Source of the DNA: Choanephora cucurbitarum
Taxonomy: Eukaryota > Mucoromycota > Mucoromycetes > Mucorales > Choanephoraceae
DNA: 64,000 nt
Direction of reading: 5' to 3'
Assembly (NCBI GenBank): GCA_025331435.1
Contig: JAIWNI010000020.1
Location: 248,001 to 312,000, forward strand
Below the pieces are notes generated by a model that did no database searches, was not told the origin of the DNA, and worked only from the letters and a program-made list of their open reading frames with translations. A program made the position numbers and the translations under genes. Positions 56,708 through 64,000 of this stretch are shown in pieces. Positions within the stretch are counted from its first letter, which is position 1. The number at the start of each line of letters is the position of its first letter.

Positions 56708-58087
56708 CTACATAAATAAAGTTTCCCCAAAAGCAGTGGTTATGAATTGTTGATGTTTACTTTTGGTTAGTTCTGATAACTGCTGAGAAGGAGAAAGGTA
56801 GGGTTCGTTTGATTTCATAAAAGTACCCCAATGGATGCCGACGGATAATTGAGGGCAGCCTAAATCTTGGTGCGCTTGAAAGGCTTCCTGAGGATTCATA
56901 TGAAGTGATTTTAACATCTGTCGCGGTTCATAAGTGCCAATGGGCAAAGCAGCTAGAGTAAAAGGGGCATACAGGTCCCGGATAGATTGAAATAGCTCAG
57001 GTACATAGCCTGTGTCACCACTAATAGAAAACTAAGGTTTTCTGTCGAAAATCCGATTTCTGTTTTCACTTACCAAAAGAAGATACGGTCTGATTTTGAT
57101 TTGACAACAAAACTGCACCAGAGTGATTCATCCTTTTCAAATGCATGTCTACCTCCACTTTGATGCTGCTCGATATAGGTTACACACATATCTGCAGTTT
57201 ATTGGCTCAGATGGACTACTTACCATAGCAGGCACACAGGCAATCAAAATGTCAGGTCTTCCCTTATGGTGTAATTCTTGAAACCAATCTAATTCTATCA
57301 CATTATCAATGCCTCGCTTTATGAACCATTCTCTTAATCCTAGCGGGATATACCAAGTGACATCATTGCCTAATTTTATGGCAGTATTTTCATCTGCAAA
57401 ACCTAATCAGAGTCCCATTCTTCTTTTACTGTTCTTTCTTTTTTACCTAAATGATCGAAATGATAATGCGAAACCAAGACAACATCAATCATGTCTTTCA
57501 ATTCTTCTATCTGACATGGTGGCGGTCTCAGTCTATTTGGGTGGTCAAAAACAGGGTCTGTTAAAATCTTGAGTCCCTCTAAGCTAAAGAGACAAGTGCT
57601 TTGCCCTAGCCAGGTAAATGTTGTCTTCTGTGTCTGCTTGATTTGATCCAATGAAGGTTGGACCAGAGGTAAAGAAGCTAACAAATCCTATAACAGTCTA
57701 GTTGTTAACTAAGTGAATGAACAGCGTTTGGGCCTTCTATCTCCTTACTTGTTCTATTTTAGGCACTTGGTTATTGTTGTTGATACCAAACCAGTATAAT
57801 ATGCTGTCAAGAAAGGAGACATGAGGTGATGACCACTCTTGAAAGGGATTCACAAACTGCTTTTCGATTTTTAGACTAGCAAATTTGTCTTCTTTTCGCT
57901 TGCAGTTCTTTCGTTTACTGATGACTCTTTGTCGAATAGCTTCCTTCAAGTCCCTTTCGTGTTGTGCCTGAAGAGAATAATAAAGAAGAGCAGATGCACC
58001 CATGGTGATGGCCAAGGTAGGAATGGTATACGGGTGATCAAATGGTATAGGAAAGTTGACAAATGAGGGTCGTTTACTGGATGGCAT
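56708..58087 (-). CDS. NAPE-hydrolysing phospholipase D-type metallo-beta-lactamase-fold enzyme (Fmp30-like)
   Basis: Five exons on the minus strand: 58087-57749, 57687-57447, 57393-57224, 57165-57074, 57020-56708; 384 residues. An N-terminal membrane-type segment (TLAITMGASALLYYSL) is followed by the hydrolase domain: FTWLGQSTCLF, LTDPVF, the metal motif SHYHFDHLD (the last Asp is rebuilt across an intron), HQSGGRHAFEKDESLW, GDTGYVPELF and GIHWGTF. These are the zinc-ligand positions of NAPE-PLD. The enzyme releases N-acylethanolamines and phosphatidic acid; the yeast relative Fmp30 is a mitochondrial inner-membrane protein. It converges with the LysM gene, 58 bp apart. Confidence 0.88.
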
Positions 58088-58579
58088 CACAAGCTTATTT
58101 TTGTACTAAAAGCAATGTTTTAGTGAGCTTTCTCTTTCTTTTTTCTTTGCGTTCAAATTCAGACAGTGTTAGCGGAAATTGATTCACTCGCAAAAGAACT
58201 AGTAAGCATAGTTCATTCGTCGCAAAGGAGCCTGTCATGCAAATACTATTCAGGGTAGTTTGAGATAGAGAAAAGCTTAAATACTTAGCCTATCAGGGTT
58301 AGTAAGATAGTAAGAAGCATTTTAGGCTGGAAGGAACCGTCTTCTTCCCGTTCTTTCATTGTGTTCTATTTAGAGAGACAGAGAATAACCATTGCAGACC
58401 TTTCGTTTTGAATGGCTTGAGGTAGCCGTAAAGCTGTAAGGAAATATCATGTTAGATTATGGTACTTGTCAAGAAACATTTGAAGCAGACTACTTCTTTA
58501 TTTTGATTGGCTGATTTGCATATCCCTAATCGTTTTTTTTTTTGACTGTGCTTCTTCGCTTTTTTTTCTTTTTGGGACT
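58088..58579. other. Intergenic, divergent promoter space
   Basis: Between the NAPE-PLD-type gene (minus) and DHFR (plus). Only a 24-codon frame (58285-58359, minus) stands out; I do not call it. A T-rich leader precedes the DHFR start. Confidence 0.4.
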
Positions 58580-59274
58580 ATGACTATAAAGACATCATTT
58601 GTGTTTATGGCCGCAGCTTTAGCAAAAAATGGTGGTATTGGTTATCGCCATGCCCTTCCTTGGCATATTCCCGGTGACTGGTCTTATTTTGAGCGAGTTA
58701 CTACCAAGCCGTATCGTAATGCCCCCTACAAGGACTCCCACATTGACCACTTATCTGGCGCAGACTACTACAATGTAGTTATATTAGGCCGACAGACATT
58801 TGAGTCAAAACCTATGTCAGGTATTCCTTTAGAAAATCGATTCAATATTGTTGTTTCTAAAAACCCAGACTACAAGACGTAAGTTAAGCTCGGCACAGTA
58901 CATCCTTCTCCTCAAACCATTCATTGTGTTCTAGTCCTTCTTTAACAGCACTTGCGACAAGCCTAGAAGAAGCTTTCGAACTATCTGCTTTGAAGGTTAA
59001 AGCAAATGGTCGAGTATTTTTGTTGGGCGGCGAACAAGTTTATCGGCAAAGCATTTTGATGCCTGAGTGTACTCATATTCTATTGACAAACGTCTATAGC
59101 GATATAGAAATTGTCTGCGATGCATTTATCCCTCCCATCGACACTGCTGTCTTCCGCTTAGCTGATCATGAAGAATTAGAAGCGTTTGTTGAAGAAACTA
59201 TGCCTAGAGGAAAGCAAAAATACCAGCATTTCGAATACGAATTTGTCCTTTATGTTAGACATTCCTTAGCATGA
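58580..59274 (+). CDS. Dihydrofolate reductase
   Basis: Two exons, 58580-58878 and 58935-59274; 212 residues, typical for fungi. Family landmarks in order: MAAALAKNGGIGYRHALPWH (substrate loop, with the W of LPWHIPGDWSYF), the NADPH-binding VVILGRQTFES, PLENRFNIVVSKN, and GRVFLLGGEQVYRQSI. The C-terminal strand YEFVLYVR closes the fold. It reduces dihydrofolate to tetrahydrofolate for thymidylate and purine synthesis. The intron splits a Thr codon after its second base (GTAAGT donor, TTCTAG acceptor). An acidic residue of the active site lies in the expected helix region (SYFERVT). Confidence 0.95.
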
Positions 59275-59324
59275 ATAACCTCGATTATCTCTCTTATTCC
59301 TTCACCTATCCATAGACATTCTTG

Positions 59325-59343
59325 CACACACACACACACACAC
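59325..59343 (+). repeat. (CA)n microsatellite
   Basis: About nine CA units in the presumed 3' region of DHFR. Confidence 0.9.
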
Positions 59344-59464
59344 GCATACAAACTTTCATACATGAATAACTACTATTTCTTTTAAAAAGGTTCATGTATA
59401 CATTTCTTAAAAATCATGGCAAAAAATATAAAAAGGTGTAAAATAGCAGGCTGTATTATACAAT

Positions 59465-60200
59465 TTACTTGGTCAAAGCATGTTGAAGAGCTTCATAGAC
59501 TTCAACTTCGATCTTGGCAGCAGCCTTTTCTTGTTCAGAGGCAGCGCTACCGGCTTGACGTTGAGCTTCAGCGAGACCAGCTTGAACACGCTATAAATAC
59601 ACAGTTTAGACAACAATTTAATATCGCTTTCTTTCAAAAAAAATCTTACTTCAAGAGAGAGTTCTTCAAGAGGGAAAGCTTCAACAGCGTTGATGTTGAG
59701 AGAGCTATCAGGGTTGATAGTAGCGAAACCACCAGAGACTAACAAACAGGGGGTGTCAGATAACATCGTATCAAACGATAAGACAGTGACTTACCAAAGA
59801 ACTTCTTGGTGATTTCACCAGATTCAATAACTTCGACAACACCAGGGTTCAATTGCTCAATAGAGGGAACGTGGTTGGCGAGGATACCCATGTCACCAGA
59901 GGTGGCAGCCAAGTTGACTTGTTGAACGTTGGTAGCCTTGTAAATGGCCTAAACACAGATAAAGCAAAAAGGTTGTTTAGTTGATGATCGTCAAGCAACA
60001 TGTCTTAATGGGTGTCATATCTCACCTTGTGAGGGACAACCAAAGTCAAACGAAGAGCATCAGAAGCAGCAGCAGCTTCAGTGGCATAGAAACGAGCTAA
60101 AGTAAAGTTATCAATAGACTGTTCATCGAATGAATCGCGACTTAGGCTGCTTACCCATAGGCTTGATGGCAGCACGAGCAGATCTGGCGAGAACGTTCAT
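59465..60200 (-). CDS. ATP16: Mitochondrial F1-ATPase delta subunit
   Basis: Five exons on the minus strand: 60200-60155, 60096-60026, 59948-59795, 59738-59650, 59590-59465; 161 residues. A basic presequence (MNVLARSARAAIKPMARFY) targets the matrix. The mature part starts LRLTLVVPHKAIYK and shows VNLAATSGDMGILANHVPSIEQLNPGVV and FFVSGGFATINPDSSLNI, the beta-sandwich of the delta (bacterial epsilon) subunit, followed by two C-terminal helices rich in Ala, Gln and Glu. The subunit sits in the central stalk and links gamma to the c-ring. It faces away from the beta-subunit gene with 523 bp between the start codons. Confidence 0.95.
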
Positions 60201-60723
60201 TGTTATTCAAGTACAAAAAAAAATAGAAGTGAAAATCCTGTTCGGGTAAAGGGGATTATTTTTTGTCTTCCCTCTCAGTCTATCCGCTTCTCTCGCACAT
60301 AGTTGGGTTGCTCTCTTCCCCCTCTAATTTTTTGTAATAAAAGATGACGCAGGCAAACACTACCCAATCAAATGCTATTTTGTTATAGCTTAAAATTTTG
60401 ATTTCATAAAATTGTTTCGCTTTTGCTTTTCACGCGCCGGTAATAACGCGTAAGATTAGCGATGAACACGGTCGCTACAGCCCCCTCCCCTCCCTTTCCT
60501 CCCTCGCCTGTAGAAAAATAGGCTCGTCTAACTCCGCCAAGTATCCCCCACTTTTTCGTTTTTGTCTGAAGCAAGCTTCTTTTTTTAGTGCGAGAGCGGG
60601 GGGCTGGACAGGAAAAATGTTCGCTCCTATAGTATACGCTGTCGCAAAAAAAAAAAAAGATGGTCGCAAATAGCCCAAAGAAAAACTTTTTTCTTTCACC
60701 CCTTTCCTCTCGAATTATAAGCT
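60201..60723. promoter_or_regulatory. Shared divergent promoter of F1 delta and beta subunit genes
   Basis: Both start codons lie at the edges of this interval and no other gene fits. It has a T-run (Kozak-proximal pyrimidine tracts on both sides), a C/T-rich block near 60480-60505 and a GC-rich CGCGCC near 60432. I cannot assign individual factor sites. Confidence 0.5.
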
Positions 60724-62584
<1,861 letters not shown>

Positions 62585-63562
62585 GTTTAATGTTCCAAAT
62601 ATTGTTTCCTATACTGTTTCTTGTCTTAAAAAATAAATCAAATTTAAAGAAAAAATGAAATGTGCTGTTAGTTTTGCCTTATTGCTTTGATGCTACAATG
62701 ACGAGAAATGGTAACCTTAAAAATCATGTGTCATCTTACAGGCCATATAGTCAAATATGAGGGCTGTTTGGTTTCGAGATCGAAGATTTTGTCTCTATTA
62801 AGAGGATAGATATTAAATGCTTTTCTAAACAACGTATTAATATCAACACAAGTGTGAGCTCAATTCGTAAAGTATAAAATATACTCAACCTACTACGAAT
62901 CGTTTTGGCCATATCTTTGATTAGATGCTTCAACATTACTGCTTTGTCAAGCCTATATTCGGAACTAAACACCCGAATTAAGTTTTGGCAGCCGCCACAT
63001 TTGTATGAATAACAATACCATCACCTTTATGCTTCATTTTGGTTATGTCAGGTTTGTGGCAGGACTCTATGATAAACTATAAGCTTTTATTAAATACAAT
63101 TTTAAGAAGTCTTTGAAAATATGGTTGGATGAATCATCAACCTCGTTATATGCAGCAGTTCTATTGTTTATTTCGGCTATTGTCACAAAATCTTTTTCTT
63201 GAACATCCAATTCATAAAAACGAATAACAAAATAATTGCGAAAGTTTAATAAGTAACTGTTTTTCACACCTTGAGACCTATCTACAACACAACTGTCTTG
63301 AAGACCCAGGTCGATCTAACTAAATCAGATTAAGTCTGGCTAAAAAGTGTTAAGTTAGATTAGATCTTAAAAAGGGGGACGATTGGTTTTCTACAACCAA
63401 TCGCTCGGTTTATTACATAGCACTGCATTATTCCAGCAGACATATCAGGTCTGACGCAAACAAAAGAAAACAAAATACAATATATAAAAGAAAAAGATAG
63501 GTATACATAAAAGAGGAAGAGATTGTTTACATCAAAATTTGGAAGTGATTTCTTCGATGGAA
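62585..63562. other. Intergenic, about 1 kb
   Basis: No gene recognised. A 66-codon frame at 63067-63267 (minus) is protein-like but has no motif. A perfect 9-bp stem with a 6-base loop (CGATTGGTT...AACCAATCG) lies at 63380-63403; it also places two CCAAT-type boxes head to head. Confidence 0.4.
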
Positions 63563-64000
63563 CTAAAAGTGCAGGATCAGGTTAACAGCATCCGGGTCAA
63601 GACCATCGTTTTCAATTTCAATACGAATATCTTGTTCTTCTTTAAGATCTTGAATGACTTCGCTATCTACTTTGACAACAATCGACTTGTCTTTATTGTC
63701 AATCTTTCGATAGACATTGACAATCGTCTGCTTTATGTCCAAACGTTGAGACACCTTATCAATGAATTCAGACAGTGTCAAGTGTTCTAAATAAATAGCG
63801 CGGAATATATTTGATGACATGAATCGAACCAACAGACTCAGTTCTGTTGATGAAGTTAAGTAAACAAAGGTCTTTTTTGTTTTGTTTTTTATCAACTTAC
63901 TTGCAACGCGTCGCCGCCGTTGAGGTATATAAGTAGGATCAACATCAAGAGCTAAGTTGTTATTAATTTGAGATGAATAACTACTGAGAATTTCAGCGTG
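63563..64000 (-). CDS. C-terminal part of a grainyhead/CP2-like transcription factor (cut by window edge)
   Basis: Two exons on the minus strand are visible: 64000-63901 (continuing outside) and 63843-63563 (TAG stop), joined by a 57-nt intron. The last ~90 residues (LSLLVRFMSSNIFRAIYLEHLTLSEF... then INVYRKI-like VNVYRKIDNKDKSIVVKVD...DIRIEIEND) match the ubiquitin-like C-terminal dimerisation region of grainyhead-like proteins (LxxLF.....FxAIxLxxxTLxxLxxKI). Upstream a basic stretch PQRRRRVA is seen. The DNA-binding domain would lie outside the window. The related fungal factor GRHL acts on cell-wall remodelling genes in Neurospora. Identification rests on the C-terminal region alone. Confidence 0.6.
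   Translation of the reverse strand, partial: HAEILSSYSSQINNNLALDVDPTYIPQRRRRVASKLIKNKTKKTFVYLTSSTELSLLVRFMSSNIFRAIYLEHLTLSEFIDKVSQRLDIKQTIVNVYRKIDNKDKSIVVKVDSEVIQDLKEEQDIRIEIENDGLDPDAVNLILHF

Noticed and set aside
58285..58359. 24-residue frame (MKEREEDGSFQPKMLLTILL start) on the minus strand
   Set aside because: Short hydrophobic tail peptide without a family or splice partner; not enough to call a gene.

Overview
The window looks like nuclear DNA of a filamentous fungus of the Mucoromycota, most likely Mucorales. It is AT-rich. Genes are broken by many short introns (about 46-110 nt, GTAAGT-like donors). Gene content includes nitrate reductase, LysM secreted proteins, a Bro1/PalA-type protein, a C2 ingression-like protein and mitochondrial F1-ATPase subunits. 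Transposon debris (non-LTR fragments and TA-flanked MITEs) lies between genes. I cannot name the species from sequence alone. All exon joins given here were worked out by hand from reading frame and splice consensus.

Left part (1-16.5 kb): a 5'-truncated LINE with a perfect 15-bp target-site duplication; an HSF-family transcription factor; a TMEM41-type membrane protein; a decayed stretch carrying a frameshifted C-terminus of a TnpB/Fanzor-type protein; proteasome lid subunit Rpn12; cornichon; a fucosyltransferase-like type II membrane protein; the AMPK gamma subunit; acetolactate synthase small subunit; and a U1A/U2B''-type RNA-binding protein.

Middle (16.5-46 kb): an 8-kb intronless gene for a 2,673-residue protein built of ASH/MSP-like beta-sandwich repeats; a protein with two HMG boxes; a Bro1-domain protein; nitrate reductase with a MITE 16 bp behind its stop codon; a minisatellite interrupted by a second LINE relic; a complete cytochrome P450; a 4-kb gene-poor stretch with foldback repeats; and an unrecognised multi-span membrane protein.

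Right part (46-64 kb): a C2-domain Inn1/Fic1-like protein; a PX-PH phospholipase D of 16 exons; a TMEM164-family protein; a secreted LysM protein with a lysine-rich tandem repeat; a NAPE-PLD-type metallo-hydrolase; DHFR; F1-ATPase delta and beta subunits facing away from each other; and, cut by the window edge, the end of a grainyhead/CP2-like transcription factor.

The most unusual general signal is splicing. Four introns are best explained as GC-AG introns with a GCAAGT donor; in two of them (nitrate reductase and HMG-box gene) I found no GT donor that keeps the frame. Other points of interest are the TnpB/Fanzor-like relic, the giant intronless ASH-repeat gene, and several transposon insertions whose boundaries can be read to the base.
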